The notes beneath the pieces were generated by a model. The model had not been told where the DNA came from. It was given only the letters and a program-made list of their open reading frames with translations, and ran no database searches. A program made the translations under genes and the position numbers. From NCBI GenBank assembly GCA_040235415.1, contig JBECKR010000173.1, positions 1 to 41,758 of the forward strand: a DNA stretch of 41,758 bases. The letters are read 5' to 3'. Shown here piece by piece: positions 1-7,183 of the stretch. Every line of letters begins with the position of its first letter. The stretch's first letter is position 1. This DNA is from JBECKR01 sp040235415 (GTDB lineage Bacteria; Acidobacteriota; Polarisedimenticolia; Polarisedimenticolales; Polarisedimenticolaceae).

Positions 1-2
1 CC

Positions 3-398
3 ACCCCGGCGCCGGCCCGCGCGCGGCGCGCGGCCGGCCGGCGAGTGGTCCTGGGCGACGCCGGCCGCGAGGCGGTCCTGCGGCGGGCGGGTGTCGACCG
101 TGCCCGGGCGGTCGTGGTCGCGATCGCCGACGCCGCGGGAAGCCGCCGCGTCGTGTCGCTGGCCCGACGGCTGGGCCCACGAGCCCGGATCATCGTCCGG
201 ACGCGCTGGATCCGCGAAGTCGATGCGCTCCGCAGGCTCGGGGCCGACGAGGTCGTCCCGGAGGAGTTCGAGACCTCGCTCGAGCTCGCCGGCCGCGTGC
301 TCGCGAGCTACGGCGTACCGGACCCGGCCGTTCGCCGGGAGAAGGACTCGATGCGGGAAGCGCACTACGGAGCGCTGAGGAACGACGCCCGGGAGTGA
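3..398 (+). CDS. Cation/proton antiporter, C-terminal RCK_N (TrkA-N) domain, 5' truncated
   Basis: The frame is open from the first bases of the window, so the N-terminus lies outside it. What remains reads as the second half of a Rossmann-type RCK_N domain: the strand and turn VVLGDAG, a helix REAVLRRAGV, then ARAVVVAIAD, RIIVRTRW and GADEVVPEEFETSLELAGRVL. That order and wording are typical of the cytosolic NAD-binding domain at the C-terminus of KefB/KefC-like CPA2 monovalent cation:proton antiporters, where nucleotide binding gates the membrane part. About 40 residues follow the domain and no RCK_C domain is visible. A free-standing TrkA-like subunit is possible but less likely, because such proteins usually continue into RCK_C. 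The membrane domain cannot be confirmed here. A perfect 20-bp palindrome follows the stop codon. Confidence 0.75.
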   Translation, partial: TPAPARARRAAGRRVVLGDAGREAVLRRAGVDRARAVVVAIADAAGSRRVVSLARRLGPRARIIVRTRWIREVDALRRLGADEVVPEEFETSLELAGRVLASYGVPDPAVRREKDSMREAHYGALRNDARE

Positions 399-408
399 GC
401 TCCGCGAG

Positions 409-428
409 CCGCGAACCCGGGTTCGCGG
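409..428. terminator. Perfect 20-bp palindrome after the antiporter gene
   Basis: The half-site CCGCGAACCC is followed directly by its exact reverse complement GGGTTCGCGG, 10 bases after the antiporter stop codon. There is no U-tract, so it is not a classical intrinsic terminator. It could form a GC-rich hairpin that helps 3' end formation, or be a protein-binding site. Confidence 0.35.
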
Positions 429-477
429 TCGCGCGCCGCCGTGCGCGACCCCGAGGCCGGATTCCGGGGGATCGCGT

Positions 478-492
478 TGGCATCGAGCTTGC
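478..492 (+). promoter_or_regulatory. Sigma-54 (-24/-12) promoter candidate
   Basis: TGGCAT, five bases (CGAGC), then TTGC. This keeps the invariant GG and GC of the sigma-54 consensus exactly ten bases apart (TGGCAY-N5-TTGC form). A start about 12 bases past the -12 element falls near 504, just before the GGAGG ribosome binding site (506-510) of the ATG at 521, so the geometry suits expression of the DUF2157 gene. Confidence 0.5.
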
Positions 493-520
493 GGAACGTC
501 GCGCCGGAGGAACGAACCCG

Positions 521-1852
521 ATGATCGCGAACCACGTGCGTTGGCTGCTCGCCGAGCTTCCCGGCCTCGTCGGGTCCGGAGTGCTCGAACCGGACGCCGC
601 CGAGCGGCTCCGCCGGCACTACGTCGGGTCCGGCGGTGCCGCGCCCTCGGCACGCTTCCGAACGGTCGTGCTCGGCGCGCTCGGCGCGCTGCTGATCGCG
701 GCCGGCGCCCTCCTCGTCCTGGCTCACAACTGGGAGGCGCTCGGGCGACCGGCCAGGGCGGGGCTGGCGTTCGCGCTGCTGATCGCGGGTCAAGCCGTCG
801 CCGGGTTCGCGGGATGGCGCCGTCCGCGGTCGATCGCTTGGGGCGAAGGCGCCGGCGCGTTCCTCGCGCTCGCCGCACTCGCGACGTTCGCGCTCGTGGG
901 CCAGACCTATCACCTCGGCGGCGACCTCGACGGCCTCTTGAAGGTCTGGCTGCTCCTCGCGGCCCCGATCCCCTACCTCCTCCGTTCGTCGGCCGCGGCG
1001 TCGATCTACGCCGTGGGAGCCGTGTCCTGGATCTACCAGGGGACCTGGTACCGCGGCGACCCGGTCCGCGCGGGCGTATTCGTGGCGTTCGCCGCGCTCG
1101 TCGTTCCGTTCGCGGTCCTGCTCGCGCGCCGCGAGCCGTCGTCGCTGCGGACCGCGTTCCTGCTTCCGGTCCTCGCCGCGTGCGGGCTCGTCGCCCTCGC
1201 GTGGCTCTCCCATGCGACGCACCTTCCGGGGTTTTGGATCTGCGCCTACGCCGCGGCGCTGGGCGCGATCTACGTCGCCGGCCTGAGGACCCCGAACGAC
1301 GCCGCCGATCCCGGCTGGAAACGACCGCTGCGGGCCCTCGGCGTCGCGGGCCTCGCGGTTCTGACGTTCGCTCTCGGGTTCGACGCGGTCTGGCCCGACG
1401 GCCCCCTCCGCGGGGGCCTGCCGGAGCCGGGTCCGTTCTCGGGCCTCGCGGCGCTCGTGATTCTCGGGCTCGCGGCCTACGCGTTTCGCGGGGCGCTTCG
1501 CGAGTGGCTCGCCGGAGCCCCGCATCGCGCGCTGCTGGCCTCGGCCCCGGCCGTCGCGATACTCGCGTGGCTCGCCGCGAGGGTGACGGGTGACGGCCTT
1601 CCGGGAATGCTGGCCGCGAACGTCTTCGGAGTCGCCGTCGGGCTCGCCGCCTGCTTCCGCGGGCTTCGGGACGGGAGTCTCGGGCTCGCGAACGCCGGAC
1701 TGCTGCTGACGGTCGCGATCCTCGGCGCCCGGTTCTTCGACGCGGACCTCGATTTCGTGGTTCGCGGGATCGTGTTCATGCTGCTCGGCGCGGCGTTCCT
1801 CGGGGTCAACCTGTGGGCCGCGCGGCGGCGCGTGCGGGAGGAGATGCGATGA
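521..1852 (+). CDS. DUF2157 polytopic membrane protein
   Basis: 443 residues. A soluble N-terminal helix region (about 1-45, including GVLEPDAAERLRRHY) is followed by a long series of hydrophobic helices, roughly twelve. Motifs typical of DUF2157 proteins are seen: the VLAHNWEALGRP stretch after the first helix and FALVGQTYHLGGD after the fourth. The molecular role of DUF2157 is not established. The ATG at 521 is chosen because GGAGG lies at 506-510 and the conserved N-terminus begins there; the frame is open further upstream but that part is arginine-rich and looks non-coding. The gene overlaps the next one by four bases (ATGA), so the two are translationally coupled. DUF2157 and GDYXXLXY proteins are commonly paired. 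Expression may be sigma-54 dependent. Confidence 0.85.
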   Translation: MIANHVRWLLAELPGLVGSGVLEPDAAERLRRHYVGSGGAAPSARFRTVVLGALGALLIAAGALLVLAHNWEALGRPARAGLAFALLIAGQAVAGFAGWRRPRSIAWGEGAGAFLALAALATFALVGQTYHLGGDLDGLLKVWLLLAAPIPYLLRSSAAASIYAVGAVSWIYQGTWYRGDPVRAGVFVAFAALVVPFAVLLARREPSSLRTAFLLPVLAACGLVALAWLSHATHLPGFWICAYAAALGAIYVAGLRTPNDAADPGWKRPLRALGVAGLAVLTFALGFDAVWPDGPLRGGLPEPGPFSGLAALVILGLAAYAFRGALREWLAGAPHRALLASAPAVAILAWLAARVTGDGLPGMLAANVFGVAVGLAACFRGLRDGSLGLANAGLLLTVAILGARFFDADLDFVVRGIVFMLLGAAFLGVNLWAARRRVREEMR

Positions 1853-2415
1853 CCGCGCGACGGATCACGCTCGCGGCGCTCGCCGCGCTGTGCGCCGTCC
1901 AGATCGCGCTGCCGGCGCGGCAGATCCTGCGCTGGGAGACGGTGCTGGCTCGCGGCGAGGCGTTCCGGTTCCGCACCGCGCCGGTCGACCCGGCGGACGC
2001 TCTCCGCGGGCGCTACGTCGCCCTCGCGTTCGAGACCGGGACGGTGGCGGTTCCCGCCGCCGACGGCGAGCGGTTCGAGCCCGGGGATCGCGCCTGCGGC
2101 ACGATCACGGTCGATTCCGACGGTTTCGCCCGCATCTCGGCGATCTCCCGCGGCGTCCCGTCCGCGCCTCACGTCGCGCTCCGCGTGGGCTGGCAGTACG
2201 ACGGGGGCCATCGCGTGGTGCTGCCGTTCGACCGCTACTACCTGCCGGAGGACGTCGCCCCGGCCGCGGAACGCGCCTATCGCGAGCTCGCCCGTGCGGA
2301 CCGGGTCGATGCGTTCGTCGTGGTGCGGGTGCTCGACGGCGACGCCGCGATCGAGGCGCTGTACCTCGGTGGCGTCCCGGTCCGGGAGTATCTCCGTGGA
2401 ACCCGAGGGCGCTGA
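1849..2415 (+). CDS. GDYXXLXY domain protein, membrane anchored
   Basis: 188 residues. One N-terminal hydrophobic segment (about residues 5-22) precedes an extracytoplasmic domain. The family signature appears near residue 50 as GRYVALAF, inside DPADALRGRYVALAFE; the usual Asp of GDY is Arg here. Later landmarks are YDGGHRVVLPFDRYYLPEDVAPAAERAYRE and a C-terminal YLGGVPVREYL, as in other family members. The start is fixed by the ATGA overlap with the DUF2157 gene. The function is unknown; the constant pairing with DUF2157 suggests the two proteins work as one envelope complex (inference). The stop codon sits inside a hairpin shared with the convergent acyltransferase gene. Confidence 0.82.
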   Translation: MTARRITLAALAALCAVQIALPARQILRWETVLARGEAFRFRTAPVDPADALRGRYVALAFETGTVAVPAADGERFEPGDRACGTITVDSDGFARISAISRGVPSAPHVALRVGWQYDGGHRVVLPFDRYYLPEDVAPAAERAYRELARADRVDAFVVVRVLDGDAAIEALYLGGVPVREYLRGTRGR

Positions 2416-2427
2416 GCGGAGCTCAGC
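2411..2427. terminator. Hairpin containing both convergent stop codons
   Basis: GCTGAGC, a three-base loop GGA, then GCTCAGC. The plus-strand stop (2413-2415) and the minus-strand stop (2423-2425) both lie inside the arms. A seven-pair stem between convergent genes could serve as a compact bidirectional termination or 3' end protection signal. There is no U-tract on either side. Confidence 0.3.
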
Positions 2428-4270
2428 CCGCGCGCGCTGCGCCGTCGCGGTGGTACCCGAGGAACGCCGCCGCCTCCTCGCGCCCCATGTAACGGGTCAG
2501 CGTCTTGGGATCGGTGCGGCGCAGGTCGACCATGATCAGAACGTCGAGGACGTTGCTGAAATCGGGGTCGACGTTGAACCCGAGCAGGCGGCCGCCGAGC
2601 TTGAGGTACTGCCGCAGGAGGATCGGCACGCCCTTGGCGTCGGCCTCGATCTCCGAGATGAACGTCGAGACGTCCTCGAGGTCGCGCACGTGGGCCGGCG
2701 TCAGCCGGCGGGCGTCGCGGCGGCTCGGTTTGAACGGAGTGCGCGGCGTGACCCAGCGCGACCAATCGTGCGCGAAGCTGTTGCGCTCGAGGAACGCGAC
2801 GATTAAGCGCTGCGACGCGTGGCGGTACTCCGCACTGATGCTCACCGGCCCGAACAGCGTGGCGTAGCGCGGATTGGCGCAGACGTAGCGCCCGATTCCC
2901 TTCCACAGCAGCATGAGCCCCGAGAAATCGCGCTGGCGCTCGGGCCGGATGAAGGACCGACCCATCTCGAGGGCCGGTCCCATCGCTTCGAACAGCTTCG
3001 GCCGGTACTCGAACAGCGTCGAGGTGTACAGCCCGTCCACCCGCTGGTCGCGAAGCACCCGGTCGGTCGGACCGAGGCGGTAGGCCCCGACGATCTCGCG
3101 GGCCCGGCGGTTCCAGAGGAACAGATGCAGGTAGGTGCGGTCGAAGACGTCGAGGTCCCGGTCCCGTCCGGTACCCTCGCCGACGGCTCGGAAGGTGATC
3201 TCGCGCAGCCGTCCGATCTCGCCGAGAACGCGCGGGATCTGCTCGGCGGCGGCGATCCAGACCTGGCTCTCGGCGGCATCGACCATGCGTTGCTCGAACG
3301 GAAGCCGGGCGATCTCGTCCTCGAGCGCGTCCGCCGGCTCGGCCTCCGCGATCGGTTGGACCACGCTCGGTGTGCGTCGCGGCTGCACCGGGTCGGCGTC
3401 CGTCACCGGAGCCGCCGGCGCTCGCTCGCCGAGGAAGTCGGTGCGGTCGCGGAGATAGCCGATCAGCTGGCGGTCGTCCTCGAACCCCTTGAGCTGCGGG
3501 AACGGGATCGGCCGGCCGACGCGCACCTCGATCGCCTTGCCCCTCCGCCGCAGGAGCTCGCGCGGCAGGAGCGCGGTGCGCAGCAGCGGATGGAGCAGAC
3601 CGAGCGCGTGGAACAGGACACCGTTACGCCCCTGGAAGTGCACGGGAACGACCGGACAGGACGCGCGCCGGACGAGGGCGCCGATCATCGGGTTCCACGG
3701 CGGGTCGACGACCCGCCCGCGTCGCGGGTCGAAGCTCGCGACCTCGCCCGCGGGAAACACGGCGAGCAGCCCGCCGGTCTCGAGCCAGCGCAGCGAGGTC
3801 CGCATCGCGGCGAGGTTGCGACCGACGGCGCTCCGACCCTCGAACGGGTCGACGTAGAGCATGAGCGAGCCGAGCTCGGGCATGCGACCGAGAATGAAGT
3901 TCGCCATGATCCGGGAATCGGAACGGACGGACGCGAGCAGAACGCCGAGCACCATGCCCTCGATGGCGCCGAACGGGTGGTTCGCGACCAGGACGGCCGG
4001 ACCGTCCTTCGGGATGCGCCGGAGCTCGTCCGACCCGACCTCGATCCGCACGCCGAGGGCGTCGAGACCGCCCCGCAGGAAGGCGTCGCCGTACAGGTCG
4101 TCCCTGCGCACGCGGCGGTAGATGCGCCCGAGCTCGGCGAGTCCGAGGGCGCGCTCGAGCGCGGGCCGCACCACGTCGAAAAGGCGGCGGCGGAGGGCGC
4201 CCTCGATCGGCACGTCGAGCGCGAACGGCTGCGGCTCGTTCGTCGGAGCGGGGGGGGCGTCGCCACTCAT
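2423..4270 (-). CDS. Fused lysophospholipid-type acyltransferase / OlsB-like N-acyltransferase
   Basis: 615 residues with two enzyme halves. Residues about 80-290 are a PlsC-type acyltransferase: ANHPFGAIEG (His98, with Glu in place of the usual Asp), FEGRSAVGRN near 143 and FPAGE at 172-176 are its catalytic and binding blocks. Residues about 340-560 resemble the GNAT-fold acyl-ACP N-acyltransferases of ornithine lipid synthesis (OlsB, 'hemolysin' family): YLHLFLWN, VGAYRLGPTDRVL, LYTSTLFEY, ALEMGRSFIRPERQ and LLWKGIGRYV. In known pathways OlsB puts a 3-hydroxyacyl chain on an amino acid and OlsA adds the second chain. OlsF proteins fuse the same two activities in the opposite order. The gene starts inside the stop of the DedA/ATP-grasp gene (ATGA overlap). 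The amino-acid substrate cannot be read from the sequence. Confidence 0.85.
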   Translation of the reverse strand: MSGDAPPAPTNEPQPFALDVPIEGALRRRLFDVVRPALERALGLAELGRIYRRVRRDDLYGDAFLRGGLDALGVRIEVGSDELRRIPKDGPAVLVANHPFGAIEGMVLGVLLASVRSDSRIMANFILGRMPELGSLMLYVDPFEGRSAVGRNLAAMRTSLRWLETGGLLAVFPAGEVASFDPRRGRVVDPPWNPMIGALVRRASCPVVPVHFQGRNGVLFHALGLLHPLLRTALLPRELLRRRGKAIEVRVGRPIPFPQLKGFEDDRQLIGYLRDRTDFLGERAPAAPVTDADPVQPRRTPSVVQPIAEAEPADALEDEIARLPFEQRMVDAAESQVWIAAAEQIPRVLGEIGRLREITFRAVGEGTGRDRDLDVFDRTYLHLFLWNRRAREIVGAYRLGPTDRVLRDQRVDGLYTSTLFEYRPKLFEAMGPALEMGRSFIRPERQRDFSGLMLLWKGIGRYVCANPRYATLFGPVSISAEYRHASQRLIVAFLERNSFAHDWSRWVTPRTPFKPSRRDARRLTPAHVRDLEDVSTFISEIEADAKGVPILLRQYLKLGGRLLGFNVDPDFSNVLDVLIMVDLRRTDPKTLTRYMGREEAAAFLGYHRDGAARAG

Positions 4271-5958
4271 CGCGTCATCGGGTAGGATCGCGCGGTCCGG
4301 TGATAGGAGGCGAGATCCTTGAGGAACCTACCGATCGGAGTGGGCCGGAATCCCCGCCTCCGATTCTCGGCTCCGAGCCAGAATAGCATCCGGAACTGCC
4401 GGAACAAGGTGGAATATGCGCCGGTCAGATGAACTTTTGCGTCCCAGATGTGGGTCGCCTCGGCCCCGGCGCCGTTGATCTCGACGATCTGGAGGTCCTC
4501 GCCCCGCAGGAATGCCTCGAAATCGTCGAACCGAACGTCGAACCGCCCGAAATGGAACTCCGGCATCCTCCGGGCGATACCGTCGATGCGGGCGAGGAGC
4601 GCCGGAGTCGCGAGCGGCGTGCCGTCCAGGAACACGGCTCCCTGGCAGTGGTTCCCCGAGAACACGAGGGCGAACTCCTCGCCCTCCGGCAGCACCCGGT
4701 CCAAGTGCTCGGCGTGCCGCCGGCAGTACACGTCGCGGATCCTCCGGGCCCGGGGATCGTCTTCGATCAGACGGCGCAACGTCCGGCGACCGTCGCCGCG
4801 CACCGCGGGGAAGCGCTTCAGGGTGATCGAGAAGATCTCGCCGCGATCGACGTCGGGACGCCGCCAGTACAGCACGCCGGCCTCGGCCACCCCTCCGGGA
4901 AACGGGCCGACGGGGGCCGACCCCGCTTCGGGATCGTGTCCGGCCAGGCGCTGCAGGACCAGCCGTTCGCCCTCGGGGAACGCGCCGACGTAGGTCTCGA
5001 GATCGGCGTCGGACCGCACCGGGCGGACGCCGGCGCCGCGCTGCCCGACGTCGGGCTTCGCCACGAGCGGGTACGCGAGTCCGGCCCGCGCGAGCGCCCG
5101 ATGCGCGCGGTCGAGCCGATCCCGGGCGTTCCCGAGCATCTCGACCGCGACGTACGGCGCGAGCCAGCGGTGGTCCTCCGGTGCCACGAGATCGAGGATC
5201 TCCGACTTCGACTCTCCGATGAGACCGCCGGTCGGGATCCGGGGGTTGGCGGCGGTCGGGAGCAGCACCCCGCGGAAGCGGACCGAGAGCCACACCCAGT
5301 ACATCGCGACCGGCACGTAGAACAGCCACGGCGGCCAGAACTCGAACACCGAGGCGATCGGTCCGTCGTCGCGATCCTCCTCGGCTTCCGTGCGACGCAG
5401 GGCCTTGGCGGCTCGGCGATGCAGCAGAACGAGACCGGCCAAGATCGCGAGCGCCACCGGCCAGCGCCAGCGGCCGAGCAGCGGCAGCACCGCCTCGCCG
5501 AGCTCGACGGTGAGACGGAGCAACAGGAACGTCCACACGAGCGACGCGATCGACGCGATCGTCATGAAGCTCCAGAACGGTGCGCGCAGCACTCCGGCCG
5601 CGACGTAGGTCGGAAGCCGCATTCCGGGCACGAAGCGGGAGAGCACCATCGCGCCGACGAGGTTCTTCCGGAACCACGCCGAAGCGCGCTCCACGCGCCG
5701 GGCGTCGATCCAGCCGCGCGCGATCAGCCGGGGACCGATTCCCCGTCCGATGCCGTACAGACCGACGTCCCCGGCGGCGATGCCTACCGCGACTCCGGCC
5801 AGCGCGGTCGGGAACGCCATGAGCCCGTCCGCCACGAGGAGGCCGCACGTGATGGTGGTGGGATCCTCGAGCACGAGCGTCGCGAGGCCGGCCAGCGTCG
5901 CCTGCAGAACCGGTTCGGAGACCAGCCGTTCGAGCGTCCCCGCGAGCCAGCCGGGCAT
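4267..5958 (-). CDS. DedA family membrane domain fused to an ATP-grasp ligase domain
   Basis: 563 residues. Residues 1-185 are a DedA (SNARE-associated/VTT) domain, with the glycine-rich motif GDVGLYGIGRGIG at 63-75 and the signature SRFVPGMRLPTYVAAG at about 107-122, plus several membrane helices. After a charged linker and one more hydrophobic stretch (about 207-230), residues about 240-545 read as an ATP-grasp enzyme: YPLVAKPDVGQRGAGV (ATP-binding lysine), LVLQRLAG, a FSITLKRFPAVRGDG block, FHFGRFDVRFDD and VEINGAGAEATHIWD (metal-binding E/N). DedA proteins move polyprenyl phosphates or phospholipids across the membrane; ATP-grasp enzymes join a carboxylate to an amine or thiol. The start ATG overlaps the upstream stop (TGATG), and the 3' end overlaps the acyltransferase start. 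The fused substrate is unknown. Confidence 0.82.
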   Translation of the reverse strand: MPGWLAGTLERLVSEPVLQATLAGLATLVLEDPTTITCGLLVADGLMAFPTALAGVAVGIAAGDVGLYGIGRGIGPRLIARGWIDARRVERASAWFRKNLVGAMVLSRFVPGMRLPTYVAAGVLRAPFWSFMTIASIASLVWTFLLLRLTVELGEAVLPLLGRWRWPVALAILAGLVLLHRRAAKALRRTEAEEDRDDGPIASVFEFWPPWLFYVPVAMYWVWLSVRFRGVLLPTAANPRIPTGGLIGESKSEILDLVAPEDHRWLAPYVAVEMLGNARDRLDRAHRALARAGLAYPLVAKPDVGQRGAGVRPVRSDADLETYVGAFPEGERLVLQRLAGHDPEAGSAPVGPFPGGVAEAGVLYWRRPDVDRGEIFSITLKRFPAVRGDGRRTLRRLIEDDPRARRIRDVYCRRHAEHLDRVLPEGEEFALVFSGNHCQGAVFLDGTPLATPALLARIDGIARRMPEFHFGRFDVRFDDFEAFLRGEDLQIVEINGAGAEATHIWDAKVHLTGAYSTLFRQFRMLFWLGAENRRRGFRPTPIGRFLKDLASYHRTARSYPMTR

Positions 5959-6503
5959 CAACCCGCTCCGGCCCCCGCCGACCTGCGATGCGCCTCGGTC
6001 GAGAACGCCACCGCGAGATCTTCGGGCACGTCGGCGCCGAGCCCGCGCGCGAGCAGGCTCATGATCGCGACGTGGTGGATCGTGTGCGAGGACAGGAACA
6101 CGAGCTCGCGCTCGAGGTTGCTGTCGACGCTCGCGACCGCGCCGCCCGGAGCGGCCGCCTGGCATACCCGAACCGTTCGCCGCAGCGACGCCGGATCGAG
6201 CCGGCGGAGCCGGGACGCGACGTCGTCGAGCGCGAGCCGGAAGAGCTCCGGGTCGCGCTCGAGCCGCGGATCGCGGCGCCGGGCGTCGTAGTCGACCGTG
6301 CCGGAATCGAGACCGTCCAGGAGACAGACGAAGTGGTCGAGGCAGTGCCGCAGGTGGGGTCCGACCGCCCCGAACCGCTCGGTCGCCGAGGCCGGGTCGG
6401 ATGCGACCGCGTCGAGCAGCGCGCCGCAGCGGCGGCAGGCCTCGAGGCACCCTCTGAGGCTCGCCGCACGACCCTCGGACTCGTGTTCGTCGTCGACACT
6501 CAT
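5958..6503 (-). CDS. DinB-like four-helix protein
   Basis: 181 residues, mostly helical. It has histidines in the places expected of DinB/YfiT-type metal-binding proteins: HLRHCLDHF near residue 50, and SSHTIHHVAIMSLLARGLGADVPEDLAVAFST near 138-170. The second block is the usual DinB C-terminal helix pair. Members bind a divalent metal through a His triad, and several characterised relatives are thiol-dependent S-transferases; many are uncharacterised. GAGGAAG lies seven bases before the ATG. The gene is first in a three-gene operon, overlapping the DedA/ATP-grasp start by one base (TGATG), which implies a shared process, possibly a metal-dependent transfer step. The specific activity cannot be assigned. 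Confidence 0.72.
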   Translation of the reverse strand: MSVDDEHESEGRAASLRGCLEACRRCGALLDAVASDPASATERFGAVGPHLRHCLDHFVCLLDGLDSGTVDYDARRRDPRLERDPELFRLALDDVASRLRRLDPASLRRTVRVCQAAAPGGAVASVDSNLERELVFLSSHTIHHVAIMSLLARGLGADVPEDLAVAFSTEAHRRSAGAGAG

Positions 6504-6557
6504 GAACTTCCTCGGACGCCAAGTCTTGCAGGAGCGCCGAACGAAAGCAAGATACCC

Positions 6558-6577
6558 CGGCGGAGGTTCCCCCGCCG
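6558..6577 (-). terminator. GC-rich hairpin after the DoxX gene
   Basis: CGGCGGAGG, TT, CCCCCGCCG on the plus strand forms an 8-9 bp stem (one G-T pair) between the DoxX stop and the DinB start. On the minus strand it is followed by a weak T-rich run (TATCTTGCTTT). It is a possible terminator separating the two transcription units. Confidence 0.35.
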
Positions 6578-6587
6578 CGCGACGGAG

Positions 6588-7061
6588 CTAGATGCGTCCC
6601 GTCAGGCGCGCGACCCAGGCCTGAAGCTGACGGCGGCGTAGCGCGACGATCGCGAGCGACAGCACCGCGATCGTGAGCGCGAGGCCGAACAGCACCCCGC
6701 CGTCGCCCTTCCCGGTCACGGGATCGACGATCTCGACGCCGAGCACGAACAGGTGGCTCGCGATCGCGCCCGCGATCGTGCCGAGCGCCAGGACCGCTCC
6801 GATCACCGCGGCACGGGGGACGAGCAGCAGGACGGCGCAGACGAGCTCCGCGATCCCGACCGCCGTCGCCGCCGGACGTCCGCCGAGATCCCGGAAAACG
6901 ATCCGCGTCTCCGGGGCGTAGGTGAACTTGAAGTACAGCGTCTGCAAGAAGATCGCGGCGCACGCGATCTGGGCGATCCAGGACGCGATCGCGGCCCCGC
7001 CGATCGGGCGTGCCGCGATCGGGTCCGACGGCGGTGGGGTCGAGGCCGGGGTTACGCTCAT
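6588..7061 (-). CDS. DoxX family small membrane protein
   Basis: 157 residues with about four hydrophobic helices. After a short Pro/Ser/Thr-rich N-terminus, IAQIACAAIFLQTLYFKFTYAPETRIVF is the DoxX-like first helix with its characteristic K-F near the membrane face; VGIAELVCAVLLLVP, GAVLALGTIAGAIASHLFVLG and a final VLFGLALTIAVLSLAIVAL follow. Members of this family occur in quinone-linked and redox stress settings, but most, including this one, have no assigned reaction. The ATG at 7061 is chosen because GGAGG lies seven bases upstream; the longer open frame adds an arginine-rich stretch without a ribosome binding site. It diverges from the kinase gene across about 120 bases. Confidence 0.75.
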   Translation of the reverse strand: MSVTPASTPPPSDPIAARPIGGAAIASWIAQIACAAIFLQTLYFKFTYAPETRIVFRDLGGRPAATAVGIAELVCAVLLLVPRAAVIGAVLALGTIAGAIASHLFVLGVEIVDPVTGKGDGGVLFGLALTIAVLSLAIVALRRRQLQAWVARLTGRI

Positions 7062-7183
7062 CGAGATCCTCCGCGTCGGGCTCCGCCCTCTCGGGCGACC
7101 CGCTTGCGAGGACAACGCGGCGCCGCGAGCGGATGTTCCCGCCTGCGGCTTGTAATCTCGCCGTCATGAGGCATGATCGCGGC

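Noticed and set aside
2819..4285. Long plus-strand frame (488 codons) across the acyltransferase gene
   Set aside because: It is antisense to a clear enzyme, Arg/Glu/Asp-rich, has no domain and no ribosome binding site; such shadows are common at 70% GC.
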